DNA of 33,688 nt, taken from NCBI GenBank assembly GCA_023375785.1, contig SZWC01015272.1, positions 6,271-39,958 on the forward strand, read 5' to 3'. This document shows, one piece after another, positions 17,949 to 28,225 of this stretch (the stretch's first letter is position 1; each line of letters begins with the position of its first letter). A program made the translations under genes and the position numbers. The DNA comes from Penium margaritaceum. Taxonomy: Eukaryota; Streptophyta; Zygnematophyceae; Desmidiales; Peniaceae. Below the pieces are notes generated by a model, which was given only the letters and a program-made list of their open reading frames with translations, did no database searches and was not told where the DNA came from.

Positions 17949-18333
17949 TGTTGGTGTGTGGGCTTTGGCCTAACACCCTTCATAGGAAAGCGTGGTTAGT
18001 TTTTGTCTGACACAATGCTCCGGTTGAGGTTACGTTGTTTGTGACACACGCACCTAGTGACTTGCACCAGTCTAACTTGGGCTGGTTTCAGGAAAATCTA
18101 ACACTACGTGTGCGTCACGTGCCATACTCAATGGCACACATCTATACAATGTACCTTTCAGTTTCCATCTCTCTCTACAATTGTATTCAATTTGAGCTTC
18201 CAGACACTCTGTACGTGTTCCTACCTACACCCTTGCAGTTTTGTGCATGACTTGTGATTGTCATCACACAATGGCTCAGCGATGTCCCCTAGTTGAGTGG
18301 AAAGCGGTTAGGAAGGTTTCAGAAAGCAACTCA
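17949..18333 (+). repeat. Putative orphan 5' LTR
   Basis: The segment starts TGTTGG and ends CA immediately before a primer binding site, the canonical layout of a plant LTR retrotransposon on the plus strand. Length would be 385 bp. The second LTR is not seen in the window, and the left boundary is chosen only on the TG rule. Confidence 0.45.
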
Positions 18334-18345
18334 TGGTATCAGAGC
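18334..18345 (+). promoter_or_regulatory. Primer binding site for initiator tRNA-Met
   Basis: TGGTATCAGAGC is the 12-nt sequence complementary to the 3' end of plant initiator tRNA-Met, used to prime minus-strand synthesis in many plant copia and gypsy elements. It directly follows a CA dinucleotide. Confidence 0.75.
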
Positions 18346-18769
18346 GGCAAGGCATTCCTCGTTAAGCTGCGTAGTAGGGACGGATGAGTGGCAACAGTAG
18401 TGAGAGTCACAGCTAAAGCCACAACCTTGGGAGGACCGACCAAGCCATAGTGACCCGCTGCAACAAATAACATCAACGGAGACATCCTTGCAACTACACC
18501 ACCATGCCACCACCAAGGGGTAGCCAAGGGTTTGCCAACCCTCTCTAGAAGGAGTTAAGGCATGTAATGTTGAGTAGGAGTGTGTGAACGCTCCTAGAAG
18601 CTTCACTTAAGCCACACTAACCAACACCTCAATCAACATGAGCTCTTGCTTGTCCAAGATATCAAGTCAATGCCAAGCAGTAACTCAAATGAGTACCCAT
18701 AACTTTGCATAAGAAGCAGACCCCAACCAAGAATATTTGGTCAATTTACCCATACTATATGCACTGAAA
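18346..18769. other. Region following the primer binding site
   Basis: Where a plus-strand gag leader would be expected, I see only short, interrupted frames. Remnant of an internal region at best. Confidence 0.35.
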
Positions 18770-19415
18770 CGACCCATTAGGTGATCCATGGGTCATAGTT
18801 TATCACGAGGACCCCTATTGCCGAATCCATCAACAAGAGGGCGTGGATATAGGTAGTTTACAAGGATGAGATCTAGAGTAAAGGAAGATTCAAGGAATTG
18901 GAACAAAAGGATGTCGTGTATTAAGGAGTAAGTGTAATGTCATGACAAGTGTCAGTAAAGTCAAGAACATATGTACAAAGACGAGAATCATAATGGGACA
19001 AATCTTGGGTTCTCGATGCTCATGTCAAGCAACGCGTGCAAGGTCGCATTGTAAGTGGTTGCTACAAGAAGCTCCTCCAAGAAGTCAGCGGCTTCAAGAA
19101 TATTGAGGTGTTGTTTCATAAAATTCAATGGCATTCAAAAAGTACGTCGAGTAGTATCGAAACATCGATACTATTTGCAAAACGTTTTTCGACTTTTCTG
19201 AAAAGAGGTCCACGTCGAGAGAATGTTCTATAAGAGAAAACTGGAGGTGGGCACAGGTGGCCAAAATTTCATTAGCTGATCGGCATAGAAATCCAAAGCT
19301 TGTCGTGAGGTGGGCCACAAATGAAAGAACACAAATGACTGCTCAAGTAGTTTGCGGGCTTTTGTACAATAAGGATGTAACACTTTCCCCTTTTTAGGCA
19401 CGTAAGCAGATGTAG
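18770..19415 (-). repeat. LTR-like repeat A, downstream of chromovirus G1
   Basis: Blocks here (ggtagtttac, attcaaggaattgg, ttgggttctc, caagcaacgcgtg) recur in the same order, diverged, at 22430-22900 and 23550-23940. Its distal part (ggtgggccaca, tgtaacactt) recurs at 29930-30070 downstream of G2. Position next to the 3' end of G1 suggests an old 3' LTR. Boundaries are approximate. Confidence 0.5.
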
Positions 19416-19544
19416 GCCAGTGGCGTTGGTAGTAGCAATTCTTCAGATCATTGATTTCCTTGAGTTTGTTGTATTGCTCCTAAACATTGTGCACGGCATC
19501 ATAGCCGTGCAACTGACCAGATACTAGGTCATTCTCCCACATCA

Positions 19545-19883
19545 TCAATGTCCAGGGATGTCTTCAACAACGTACTCCGTGTCCCTGTCCACTTGGATAG
19601 GAAGTAAATGTGTGACGTCTCTACCTAAATAATTCATGTTGGGATCCTGGCAGTACTTTAGTTTGATGATGTGGAAGATAGGGTGGACTGCAAAGTTGTG
19701 AGCCAAGTGAATGTCCGCGATGACAAGGGTTTGCATTTGTTTCATCTCGAACAGTTTCCACCATCGAGATATGAGCTTTACAAAGTCTTCTCCTCGAATT
19801 CTGACAATCCCATAGTTGAGTAGCATGCAATCACCAGCGTAGAATAAGACATCGATGATATGTTTGTCAATTTCTTGCTTCAT
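19545..19883 (-). pseudogene. G1 integrase C-terminus and start of chromodomain
   Basis: A 112-codon minus frame contains AVHPIFHIIKLKY, the usual HPVFHVSxLK motif at the end of gypsy integrases. After a spacer comes LPIQVDRDTEYVVEDI, the opening strand of a chromodomain (E-Y-x-V-E-x-I). The frame stops at 19545, and remnants of the rest (LVSGQLHGYDAVHNV) continue in another frame to about 19500. G2 has the matching region with a complete chromodomain. Confidence 0.7.
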
Positions 19884-19899
19884 AGCTGCTTGTGTTTTT

Positions 19900-20814
19900 G
19901 CAAAGGCTTTATGTATCTACTCCTACACAATGGAAAAACCGCTTTAAGATATGTCAATCGGAGGAATATTGCTCAGACTCTATGATCCCTCTTGTGTGGT
20001 GGGAAATTTTCCATGTACCACTTCCAATAATATTTCATCTGTTGTCATGTACGTGGCAAAGTTTTATGCGAGTTCCGCGGTCGGCAATTTGGAGACCTAG
20101 TCGTTGTTATGTGGCTCACACAAAATGCGCATAACTTGTTTGACCGTCCAATTGCTCTGCTTGGTTTGATAGTTGGTTTGAGGAAGGAATGTTTTTGATA
20201 ACTAGATCTGACCATCACATTATTAATCTGCTTCAAAAAACTCGAGAGAGGTAGCTTCCTTTGTTGTTGATGATGGTACATGATTAACCTTACTCCAATG
20301 ATTTCTATTTTGTAAATAGTCATGTTGTTCCTTCTATAATGGTGGTGGATGTCGTCCGGATGAAGTGCAAAACATTTGAGACAAATCTGTCACCAGATGC
20401 ATGCATCTTAACTGGACAATTCCATCATTATATTCATAGAAATGTCAATCCATAGCCTTTTTAGAACGAGAATTGGTTGGATTATTCTTCATGGCCTTGT
20501 GCCAAAATATTTTTTCTGCTAGCTAGTGTCACACAATTTGATTAAAGATACCACGTCACTATACATCTTGTCTCATTTGAAGTAATTTTCCTGCTTTTTT
20601 AGTGTCTTCTCCTCACCAAATTGTCCACCTGGACCGGTGTCGTGGCCTTTCTCCAATACCATTCTTTGCTATTCCTTCTTTGCGGGTACAATGACCAAGC
20701 AAGAAAATTGCCATCATCAAGGGTCTTCAAACAATAACTTAGCTTTGTCTTACCCGCAAAACTCCTCGTAACCCTCTGTGAATAGCCTCGTGAGGTATGC
20801 GTCTTGTTCAACAA
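19900..20814 (-). pseudogene. G1 integrase, heavily degraded
   Basis: Pieces in several minus frames align with G2 and with gypsy integrases: HDTGPGGQFGEEKTL (the zinc-binding H..GH.G..KT region), LWIDISMNIMMEL in place of the first catalytic PW.DI.MDF motif (its Asp replaced by Asn), then SFLKPTIKPSRAIGRSNK in place of HPQTDGQTER. Many stops are present. No active enzyme is possible. Confidence 0.6.
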
Positions 20815-21027
20815 GTAGCGTGTTGATCTCGGCCATTAGATTTGGTCTCCAACTTGGAGCATCTGTTGTATATGTTTTTTCAAGTTGGTACACAATGTTG
20901 ATGTCATAATTATTATCGAGGAACTCCATTGAGTTTATCGACGATGCTGATTTGGCTCAGTTTTGAGACATTTTAGTACATGATGGTCAATACAAGCGAT
21001 GCATCACCATAGCTTCAAGTAGCTCCA

Positions 21028-21213
21028 TCAAGTTTTTAATGCATACAAACTTGTGAGAATTTTGTTTTCAATTATTACGTAGTTGAGTTCCAGCCCATGT
21101 TGCTTTCGCGACATGTACGTGAGTGGTTGCTCTCCACCGTTGTTGTCTTTGAGGAGAAGGGCTCCAATTGCCTCACCAAATGTGTCATTGGCAACATGTA
21201 GTCCATTCTTCAA
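21028..21213 (-). pseudogene. G1 RNase H fragment
   Basis: A 61-codon frame reads DTFGEAIGALLLKDNNGGEQ, then PLTYMSRKQHGLELNY and ILTSLYALK. It matches the gypsy RNase H core (DAS..A.G.VL.Q, P.aY.SR.L...E.NY, E.L....AL). The first acidic residue is retained as Asp. This domain is not seen in G2. Confidence 0.8.
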
Positions 21214-21379
21214 TTTACAAATTTTAATGTTGTGGACAAGGTCAAATTCTTTCTCAAAGAGTTGAGCGTTTCTTACTCGCTATCCTCCAAATTCCAATCA
21301 GTAGTTTGGGGAGAGAGTTTTAAGGGAAGTGCTCGCACTGTGACGTTGTGTTTTACACATCACAATTGGTTTTACAAAG

Positions 21380-21846
21380 GGTTGGAAATACATTAATGTC
21401 CCAAAAATTGGTCGGTGTCCGCCAATTATCGACCACATCTACCTTTTTTGGGTCGATTTTGATCTATCCACCACCAATTATATGGCCCATAAAATAAAAC
21501 AAACGGTGATCGTAGTGGAATTTGAATGTTTTTCCAGAAAGCTTATCTATTTGTAAGATCTAAAGAACTTTTTGAACATGCCCATTGTGCTCCTTTGCAG
21601 TGCGGTTTGACACCAAGATGTCTAAGTAGTCAACGACAGAAAAGTCCAGGTACAGGCAAACAATGATGTTCATCACCGCTTTGAATGTAATTGGGGCATC
21701 CATGAGTCCAAATAGTATGACCATGAACTTAGAATTCACGTATTGGATACGGAACATTGTCATTTAGACGCCTTTTTGAGATATGTAAGTCTGGTGATAG
21801 CCATTGCAAAAGGCAATTTTGGTCAAAATGTCGACTAGCGGAGTTT
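21380..21846 (-). pseudogene. G1 reverse transcriptase fragment
   Basis: KIAFCNGYHQTYI at the start corresponds to KIDLRSGYHQI, with the catalytic Asp replaced by Ala. Then MFRIQYVNSKFMVILFGLMD and APITFKAVMN follow (FGLTNAPATF motif). YLDIL stands where YLDDIL is expected, so one catalytic Asp codon is missing. The thumb reads FMGHIIGGG and IKIDPKKVDVVDNWRTPTN. The RT is recognisable but doubly inactivated. Confidence 0.85.
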
Positions 21847-21860
21847 GTTAGAAAGTTTGA

Positions 21861-22121
21861 CTACTGAAAAACAATGGTAGTGGTTCTTGATGGTGAGTGT
21901 TTCTTCACACATACCATGTTTTGAATCTCCTCCATCTTTGCGTTGAGTGGTTGGAGCAGATGGGTGTTGAGGCACTCAATATCCAAAAACTTTTGGTACA
22001 AAGTTTTGTTGACGAGAGCTTGTCGGTTGGTGCCTCCGATCGCACCAAAAGTCATTCTGGCACGCAACGTTGGTGGTAAATGATTCACCAAGCCTAGTGA
22101 ATCTTTTGCTTGTATAGTCAT
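21861..22121 (-). pseudogene. Open segment upstream of G1 RT, unassigned
   Basis: An 86-codon minus frame with no certain family match lies just upstream of the RT. It may be the remnant of gag or of the protease-RT linker of G1. Confidence 0.35.
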
Positions 22122-22429
22122 CGGGTTCGTGGATGCCGTGCCATTTTCCTTGAACGGTGCTACCGTTACCTGGTTTGTCTTAAGAGTATCAATTCTTGCG
22201 TGCTATTAATCCTCTATCGCAGAGTCACTACTGGTTACTATTGCTTCTCACATGGTGCACTCGCTTAGTTCACCATCATAGTCATGAGGTATGCTATATT
22301 CAGAACGGTGGAAAGCAATGAAGACTCGTGCAAGGTTGTAGCCTAGTACTTAATGTGTTGGCTACCATTCCCTTGCCAATGTGATGTGATACCAAGTGTT
22401 ATGCCAAGAAATATCTAGGTGGCTCACAA
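22122..22429. other. Spacer upstream of G1
   Basis: No gene or motif recognised. Confidence 0.4.
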
Positions 22430-22900
22430 GGATTAGGTGTGGAGAAGAAGAAGATTTGACGAATTCTGATCAATGGGTAGTTTGTATCAAGCAGTGAGTG
22501 TACTATGGTGACATGTATCAACCAAATCAAGCACATTAATACAATAACATGAATCTCAATGCGGCATATGTTGGGTTCTCAGTGTTTGAGCCAAGCGATG
22601 CGTGGAAGGATGCATCATGAGTGGCTACGTTGACAAGCTATGCTTGAGGGCTTTTAGAATATCGAGGCATGGTTTGATGAGATTCCAACGCCATAGGGAA
22701 GTCGACTGAAAAATAGCAAAACATCAATAAAGTTTGCGACATTTGTGCCAACCATTCTTGACACTAGCCAAAGTTGTCATATTCTTCTTGAATGGAACAT
22801 CATAGGTGAAGGCAGGCAGCCATAATGCACTCGGCTGATTGACCAAATCATTTATGAGGTGTACATGTAGTGGGCCACAATGTAAGGATAGAATGCACAT
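22430..22900 (-). repeat. LTR-like repeat B, upstream of chromovirus G1
   Basis: Shares ttgggttctca, caagcgatgcgtggaagg and the gccataatgc...gctgatt block with repeats A and D. Its place upstream of G1 fits a diverged 5' LTR. Confidence 0.5.
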
Positions 22901-23549
22901 TCAAGGAATTCTAGAACTCTGATAATGGGTATTTCTATTGTCATAGTGGTGAGATCTGCATAAAAAATATAAACAAAGATTCCAAGGCAACTCCGACATA
23001 ACTCTCAATCGGGGCGGCGACCATAGCGGGGTCCATAAAAAACTCTCGTGACACAAAATGCCGGCTATTTTGCTAGCTAGTGACTCATCGTCATGACAAG
23101 GACTCAACCCGTTCCATGGGTCGGTGGATTAGGAAGGGAATCATGACTAGTTAAGGACCAAATTGTGAATGTACATTAAAAGGACAAACCAGCATGATGT
23201 TAGACGTTTGAATGACATGTTTTTTGAATCGCGAGGGGTCTTTGGTTTTTACTTGGCCTTTGCTTTGGTCCATCAAGGGCTTGTGAAAAAACTTGACTTT
23301 GCTAGACTGCGATTCTATCAACTAGGATCCCATCAAAGGGCCCTATTGTCATTGAGATCAAATGGCAAGCCTCCATGATTGGTGAGATTGGCCGTTGGGA
23401 TATCATGGTTGACAATTGAGTGAAACATGCTACCTTATGGAGCTGATCCAGCAAACACGACCCAGAGGTCAAACCGCCCTATTCAAAGACTGTTGTTATT
23501 CATTCAATGATTTTAAGAAACCAACATCGACCTTACCTTAAGTGGATTA
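22901..23549. other. Unassigned AT-rich spacer
   Basis: Short open frames only. Some words (cccgttccatgggtcggtgga) recall repeat A around 18780, so an extension of LTR-like sequence is possible. Confidence 0.35.
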
Positions 23550-23940
23550 TGGGTGGTTTACACACGTTAGCTATGGAGTGGTAGACGATTCGAGGAATTG
23601 GGATGGTTGGGTAAGTTATACTTTGCAACAAATTTACTTCAATAACAAATGTTATATGTGTCAAGCACATACATACCATAACAAGAAAACAGAATGTGGC
23701 TTAGATCTTTAGCGCTTGAGTCAAGTGACGCATGCAAACCCACATCATGAGAGGACAGTTTTTAGAAACTCCACCCAAATTCAAGGGGTTTTAATCATAT
23801 CTAGGCAAGGTTTTCTATACGTTTGCCATCAAGAAGTCCACCGACTAGTATGAAAACATTTTCACGGTTTGCAGTAGTTAGGCCCATATTTCCAAAAAGT
23901 GGTCCAATATCTCCGCAAGTTCAAGAGTTGAACACTGGAG
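23550..23940 (-). repeat. LTR-like repeat C, left part, interrupted
   Basis: Aligns with repeat A from ggtggtttaca, attcgaggaattggga, gagtcaagtgacgcatgc to aacactggaggt. It then stops where the 0.92-kb repeat begins at 23945. The missing right part appears on the far side of the copia block at 29816-30070. Confidence 0.45.
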
Positions 23941-23944
23941 GTCA

Positions 23945-24862
23945 AGACTCTTAGAGTGAGGATACAATTGTGCCAGATTTTGGCTTTGGCACGGCGTAGT
24001 TGTTTTCACTTTTGGAGGAGTCCACGTGGAGTTACGGATTTTACCGTGATTCACTGGGAATTTCCCTATGGGGAATTTGCATTGTACAGGGCAAGATCAT
24101 TCCAAGTTTTTAGTCTTTAAGGTCGTGTTCAAGCTTGTAAGTGAAAGAATGGTTTTGTGTGTCCAAGAAAGGTGGGACTACTTCGGCCAACTCATTAGAG
24201 TGATGTACAGGGTTTGCCAATTTGACAATTGCTTGGTACGTTGCAGTCTTGGAAAGTACAAAGCCTATGAGGTTTGTGTGAGTCATTATACATGCATCAA
24301 CAAGGTTGCTTAGATCACATGCAACCTCGTTAAGGATTTACTACATCATCATCGTCTCTTCCAATGTTAGATGACATGTTACTACATCAACGTTTGGGAC
24401 CACCGAGATTGCCACCTTCAATGGAGTAGCTTGGACGGTCATGACAGCTGCCAGCCAGAGCACAAGCATAAAAGGGAGCACCAGTTATGGCTCCTTTAAC
24501 CAATTCCAGTCTCTCCAACTCCATTGTATCAGCATAAACTATTCTCCATGTCTACAAGCCACTTTGTCTCTGTACCTGACTCAGACCCCGATACTAATGG
24601 AGTTTCTGCTAGGTTCCCTCTGACAACCCATGGACTCGAACAAGTTCTACTAGCGTGGAGAGGAGATTTTGTGACATCATGAAGGCTTATTGACTCAGAA
24701 GACGCTAAACACGCCAAGACTATTATTGAAAGGCTGCACGCCTAGCAAGATGTTATGCCTAGTTTGGGCTAGGCTCTTTCAAGTTTTTCTTATTGAGTTC
24801 TTCATACGCTGTTGCCGAGCTTGTACTTTGTATGGTTGGACATTGTATTCTTGTGATACAAT
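23945..24862. repeat. 0.92-kb direct repeat, left copy
   Basis: Same length and orientation as 28898-29815, with extensive similarity throughout (for example ccaagaaaggtgggactac, catgcaacctcgt, aaccaattccagtctct, gcacgcctagcaagatgtt). The plus-strand right end is tacaatca, fitting an LTR end, but no primer binding site follows. On the minus strand both copies preserve the same coding pattern, listed under 28888-29629; this copy has more stops. Confidence 0.8.
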
Positions 24863-25189
24863 CAGTCACAAGCATCGTCTGTCCATGTTCCTTGTGGAAT
24901 TCCTCCTCCAGTTGTGCAACCGGGTCTCCCTTAACAGGTACAACCAGGAGGATGTGTAAAAATGCGAGCATTACAGCAATTTATGGAACAACTATGAGGT
25001 GGGCTAGTGGTGCCCCCTGTGGGATCATACCAATACGATCAACGAGCACCTTTATTACAAGCATATGTGGCTCAACTAGGAGTAGGATTAGGAATGTTGC
25101 AAGGTCAACCATTCCCACTTATACCCATGGAGCAATATCTTGTTCCTACCTAACCATTGGCACAAAAATGAATTCCGTTCTAACGTTTG

Positions 25190-26060
25190 GAGATCATGAC
25201 ACGAGCAGTTGCACAAGATCAAGGTCGACAAGTTTGTCTGAGAGAACTTTGCACAATGGGTGCACAAGTTCAAACATGTTGCTCAGATTCGTTGCCATTG
25301 GGAGTTCTACAACAAAAACTACTCGCCGCCACCATTGGGGTCTTCACCACAAGCGGTGACAAAGTTCAGCCACTTCACCAAGGCGAGTTGGTGCTGGATC
25401 ACCAACGTACTCCTTGCATTCAACAAGCAATGTCGATGTTTGAGGGATCGGCTGAACCTGCTCATCATGCGTGGTCTTATCTACAAAAAACCTACATGTC
25501 AAGGGACTCCACCTTCAAGTCTCACCTCCTTATAGAGCTTTCCCACACTTGCCTCAGCAACGTCACAAGCGTTGAGGACTACATCAACAAAGCCAAGTCA
25601 CTATGCGACTAGCTTGCGTTGACTGAAACTCCTAGTTCGGAGCCAGCCTTTGTGACCTTCCTCCTCAACGGATTGACTTGCAATTGGGAGGAAGTGAGGC
25701 ACTTGTTGAAGTTCAAAGAGGAGGCTAAACTGACAGAGGCATACGTGTGGAAGATGTTGTTGATAGAAAAGCGTGATTGTAAGATTACAAAGGAAAAGTT
25801 ACGGCTCTTTTCCTATCCAACATACCGAGCACCTAACTCGACCCTCATGTCCCATGAAACTTCAATCAACTTCCCCCTGAACTCAACTCCTTCACCTGAG
25901 CAGGATCAGATATCACAATGTAAACCATACGGCAACTTTATCGACAATCATACCAAAACTCACCCTGTGCAAAAAAATTCTGGTACTACAAGAAGCATGG
26001 ACACATCAGGTTTTACTTTAGGAAGTGGCTGTCAGATAAAGAGTCTACAAGGAAGCTAGA
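25190..26060 (+). pseudogene. copia Gag-like protein remnant
   Basis: In changing plus frames I see ENFAQWVHKFKHVAQIRCHW (the NF..W...M opening of copia Gag). Then come AWSYLQKTYMSRDSTFKSHL and VTSVEDYINKAKSLCD, and then EPAFVTFLLNGLTCNWEEV (the lL.gLP.sy step of UBN2-type Gag). The 25187-25612 and 25619-26059 frames are consecutive and separated by a TAG. Gag forms the virus-like particle in the cytoplasm. This copy cannot encode a full one. Confidence 0.72.
25970..26040 (+). pseudogene. copia Gag zinc knuckle with Cys lost
   Basis: KKFWYYKKHGHIRFYFRKW has the shape of C-x2-C-x4-H-x4-C (here the GH core is kept), but the Cys positions have become aromatic Tyr or Phe. TGT/TGC to TAT/TTT changes would explain this. 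Confidence 0.6.
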
Positions 26061-26164
26061 GAGTGAGGGGGAGCAATCAGTGGATTCGGTGGAGAGGAGG
26101 ACACTGATGAAGAAGATGAGGAGACACAGCAGAAGGTGACAGTTGGAGTGGAAAAGACAGAGTT

Positions 26165-26475
26165 TGACTTCTGAGGATCAATATTCTATGTCTCAGAAGC
26201 TTTAATTACCAAGCAAGTTTGCTCAAAGAACATGTGGTACCTTGAAAACGAGTGTACGTCACATGTTACGTTTAATCGATTGTGTCTCCATGACCTTGAG
26301 CATAGCAAAAAAGGCCACGTCACCATGGCGAAAAACTGGCATGTGCAAGTGAAAAGCAAAGGGAAGATGATACTGACGGGGTACAAGGGAGCTTAGATGC
26401 ACATTGGCAATGTGCTATTTATCCCTGATATTTCTACGGCTTGGAGAGTTGTGAAAGCGGGGAGCGTGCATCGTC
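26165..26475 (+). pseudogene. copia protease remnant
   Basis: MWYLENECTSHVTFNRLCLHD corresponds to the copia protease start W-x-L-D-S-G-A/C-T/S-x-H-x-T. The catalytic Asp-Ser-Gly is replaced by Glu-Asn-Glu. Then VQVKSKGKMILTGYKGA and MHIGNVLFIPDIS match the ..G.G.I...... ..L.NVLYVP.L part. One stop (TAG at about 26395) splits it. The protease would cleave Gag-Pol; this copy cannot. Confidence 0.72.
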
Positions 26476-26599
26476 GGCAATAGGGAACAGGTCTCCCTCA
26501 AAAGATGTGAAGGTGAAGCATTTGGCGAAGGACACCTCTGCTCCAATGGCATGATAAGGCTCAACCTGAGACCGACAACTGAAAAAAAAACCTGGCTCT

Positions 26600-26875
26600 T
26601 CCTTTGTTACTAAAAATCAACAAGGAATGCACGACTTCCAAGGGCTCACACAACATCGTCGCGGTAATCGTCAGAACATGTTCACTTTTTCCAAGGTGCC
26701 TCCGGCTTCTACAAAGGCACACAACTGCTTTGGAAAAGCACCATTGGTTAATGAAATGCGTGCCATTGGTACATTGTGTTTTTTGGTGTACAAAGACATG
26801 ACCTCGGGTCGTGCAACAATGAGGGGGAGCATGAGGGCTACTTCAGGAGTGCCTGAAATGATTCTCTTAGCTTGA
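26600..26875 (+). pseudogene. copia integrase C-terminal remnant
   Basis: An 82-codon frame (26627-26875) has KAPLVNEMRAIGTLCFLVYK, resembling the KPxVxxLRxFGCxAYV segment of copia integrases, followed by degenerate sequence. The catalytic core upstream is not recognisable. Confidence 0.5.
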
Positions 26876-27345
26876 AAGCATATTTTCTACACTCAAATGA
26901 TTCCTGTAAGCACGGAAATCTTCTCGGAAGTAGGAAAGACAATACCAACTTTGACTACGAGAAGAGGACGGTCCACAACAAGGTCGTCGACATCACCACT
27001 TCCCACTCCACACCATTGCCATTTCTCAGCATGCTTGTGATGTTGGAGAAATGTTTATTGAACCTCCAAGGGGAGCGGCATGGCCGTGAGAAGCAGGAGC
27101 TTTTTCAAAACCCTCTGCATCAGCCTTCAGCAGCAGCTGCAGATGATTCTACATAATTCAGGGAGCAACAACTTTTTTCAAATAACAGATCGCAAAAATA
27201 TTTTGACCACTCGCGTTTTGCGTGGATGCCGGACACCTCATGCCAACGTCAGCTGCTTGTTTTCGATTGCGGGAAGGAGGGCGAGCTGAAGCTGTAGCTG
27301 AGTTCTAAGTTTGGAACGGCTTGCTCCGGAGGAGTGGCGGCCGGA
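26876..27345. other. Unassigned sequence, AT-rich then GC-rich
   Basis: The copia trace fades here and GC content rises from about 27.23 kb. No domain seen. Confidence 0.4.
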
Positions 27346-27415
27346 GGGCGAGGTCCTCTCGCGGCGATCGGCGCTCGCCATATCGAGCGCCGGTCGTCGC
27401 GAGAGGACCTCGCCC
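27346..27415 (+). ncRNA. Candidate fully paired hairpin (32-bp stem, 6-nt loop)
   Basis: Left arm 27346-27377 and right arm 27384-27415 are complementary over 32 bases, and the loop is ccatat. The only two non-Watson-Crick positions are G-T and T-G, so the plus-strand RNA pairs at all 32 positions with two G-U wobbles, while the minus-strand RNA would have two A-C mismatches. It stands in a short GC-rich island inside AT-rich sequence. A small-RNA precursor is one possibility; the centre of a foldback transposon or a recent inverted duplication is another. Confidence 0.5.
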
Positions 27416-27619
27416 GCGATCGCGAGCAGCTTTCACTACCACTAACTACGAACTGCGACGTTCGCATTGCAGGGTGAGCTGACGCAACAGCTTGTAATAC
27501 AGGACAAAAGCGCCCAATCGACGGCGAGCTGTTGCCGGCAAACAGCTGAGCGGCGAAGGACAGACGGCCGATACAACAGATATTGGCCTCACCGTCTATG
27601 AGTTGAAGGCGTTGAACCT
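27416..27619. other. GC-rich segment right of the hairpin
   Basis: No gene seen. Contains repeated agctg/cagctg words on both strands. Confidence 0.35.
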
Positions 27620-28225
27620 ACGACATTGATATTGATTTTGATTCTAAGGTTTGAATAGTTTCCCGCTCTATTTGTGATTTTTGGTTGATATCCGGAAGAC
27701 GGGTGACGGGTTCGAAATCGTGGTACCAAAGTCCCTCTTATGCATCTGTCGCGGGTTTCTGTTGTTCGAACATTACGGCGATGCATCCTGATTTTACAGA
27801 AGAGAATCAGTCGCCATGCGCATTGATGCATGATTTGACGATACAACACGTGCAATTATTTGGAATTAGTTGAAATGTCAAACTGTCCTATTCTGTGCTT
27901 TAAAGGGGTTCTCTGCGTTGGTCTAGTTCTAATTTAACTGAAACTGAGTTTCGATGGAATGTTTATCGTTAACGTCTTCATGATGGCAACTTCTCTCATT
28001 TCTAGCATTTTACACAAATAAGACATTTCCCAGAGGTTGGGAGACATGCCACGTAGGCGCACTTGGCCTTGGAATAATGAAGAATCATCGGGAGGGGAGT
28101 GTTCCGACGTTTTATTTGAGAAGATCAAAAAGGCGCAATTGCAAATAGTAGCGAGCTCTAGCCACGGAGATCGCAGAGCTGCCTCCCGCGTCAAGTACTA
28201 GAATCAAAATCAAAATCAATGTCGT
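27620..28225. mobile_element. 606-bp element with 27-bp terminal inverted repeats
   Basis: The first 27 bases (acgacattgatattgatttt onward) and the reverse complement of the last 27 (28199-28225) differ at one position. Size and lack of a transposase suit a non-autonomous DNA transposon (MITE). A target-site duplication is not evident at this boundary, and the ends are simple (gat-rich), so chance pairing of low-complexity sequence is not excluded. Confidence 0.5.
28046..28201 (+). CDS. Small ORF (51 codons), unknown
   Basis: Starts MPRRRTWPWNNEESSGG, contains FEKIKKAQLQIVASSS and ends at TAG overlapping the right inverted repeat. A further open stretch at 28340-28636 lies in the same frame (KKWHPFLVQRQVG, FFWPSDPLDWLYIAHLW). 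The two might be exons of one gene, with an intron removing the stops between. No family is recognised and no splice sites are convincing. Confidence 0.2.
   Translation: MPRRRTWPWNNEESSGGECSDVLFEKIKKAQLQIVASSSHGDRRAASRVKY

Larger units (their letters stand above)
19416..22121 (-). mobile_element. Decayed Ty3/gypsy chromovirus G1
   Basis: The minus strand carries RT, thumb, RNase H, integrase and the beginning of a chromodomain in the standard gypsy order. All are broken by stops and frameshifts. Repeats A (18770-19415) and B (22430-22900) flank it like diverged LTRs, making about 4.1 kb in all, so gag and protease appear to be deleted. The family is established by motif order, not by any single intact ORF. 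Confidence 0.8.
24863..26875 (+). mobile_element. Degenerate Ty1/copia retrotransposon fragment
   Basis: The plus strand carries gag, zinc knuckle, protease and the end of an integrase in copia order. RT and RNase H are absent and other sequence follows from about 26.9 kb. The fragment lies between the two 0.92-kb direct repeats. It is old: stops, frameshifts and loss of key Cys and Asp residues are throughout. Confidence 0.72.
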
